64,000 bases of DNA from Clavelina lepadiformis (taxonomy: Eukaryota; Chordata; Ascidiacea; Aplousobranchia; Clavelinidae), in the NCBI RefSeq assembly GCF_947623445.1, contig NC_135244.1, positions 5,270,001 through 5,334,000 on the forward strand, in the 5' to 3' direction. Each line of letters opens with the position of its first letter. The stretch's first letter is position 1. The notes beneath the pieces were generated by a model. The model saw nothing but the letters and a program-made list of their open reading frames with translations, was not told the DNA's origin and searched no databases. Positions 63,881-64,000 of the stretch are shown piece after piece. A program made the translations under genes and the position numbers.

Positions 63881-64000
63881 CTAAAATATAAAAAATTCAA
63901 AACGTTGGAAAGCTTCGACGCGAAAAAATTCAATTGGTCACACCAACAACGAACTGTTTGGGCGTCCAGTCAGAACTGATGGTAGCTTTGTGAACCAAAT

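Overview
The window is metazoan nuclear DNA: AT-rich, with spliced genes, short introns and many small DNA transposons. The gene content (a Not homeobox gene, DHX15, USP36, SFI1, an AHCYL/IRBIT gene, GDPGP1 and a TCF20/RAI1-type gene) and compact exon structure fit an invertebrate chordate. An ascidian tunicate of the Ciona or Phallusia kind is my best guess, at moderate confidence. I inferred exon models by eye from GT-AG (one GC-AG) junctions, reading-phase continuity and remembered family sequences. No search was run.

Layout. 1-836: right part of a hAT transposon. 1.3-3.6 kb (-): TCF20/RAI1-like nuclear protein with an extended PHD finger. 3.6-9.2 kb: intergenic, with four kinds of repeat. 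9.2-11.5 kb (+): a small stand-alone PARP with a tankyrase-type catalytic domain. 12.3-13.0 kb: a complete non-autonomous hAT element. 13.5-26.5 kb: a large inverted duplication carrying two divergent, apparently intact copies of a Golgi-type carbohydrate sulfotransferase gene. The left arm has an extra 1.94-kb transposon in intron 2. 26.5-32.1 kb: intergenic, with a worn relic of the duplicated unit and the Not upstream region. 32.2-33.6 kb (+): Not homeobox gene. 34.2-41.0 kb (-): DHX15 splicing helicase, 15 coding exons, with a hAT relic in intron 5. 42.9-45.6 kb (-): intronless USP36 coding region. 45.6-50.1 kb: intergenic with repeats. 50.1-58.3 kb (-): SFI1 centrin-binding protein, 21 coding exons. 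60.1-61.9 kb (+): GDP-D-glucose phosphorylase. 63.3 kb to the end (-): last two exons of AHCYL.

The genes are mostly unrelated housekeeping or developmental genes with no operon-like spacing: splicing (DHX15), nucleolar deubiquitination (USP36), centriole structure (SFI1), nucleotide-sugar repair (GDPGP1), IP3-receptor regulation (AHCYL) and embryonic patterning (Not). The most unusual parts are the 13-kb palindromic sulfotransferase locus, the catalytic-domain-only tankyrase-like PARP, and a high density of hAT elements with readable 8-bp target duplications. I saw no retrovirus or LTR element, CRISPR array, rRNA or convincing tRNA gene.
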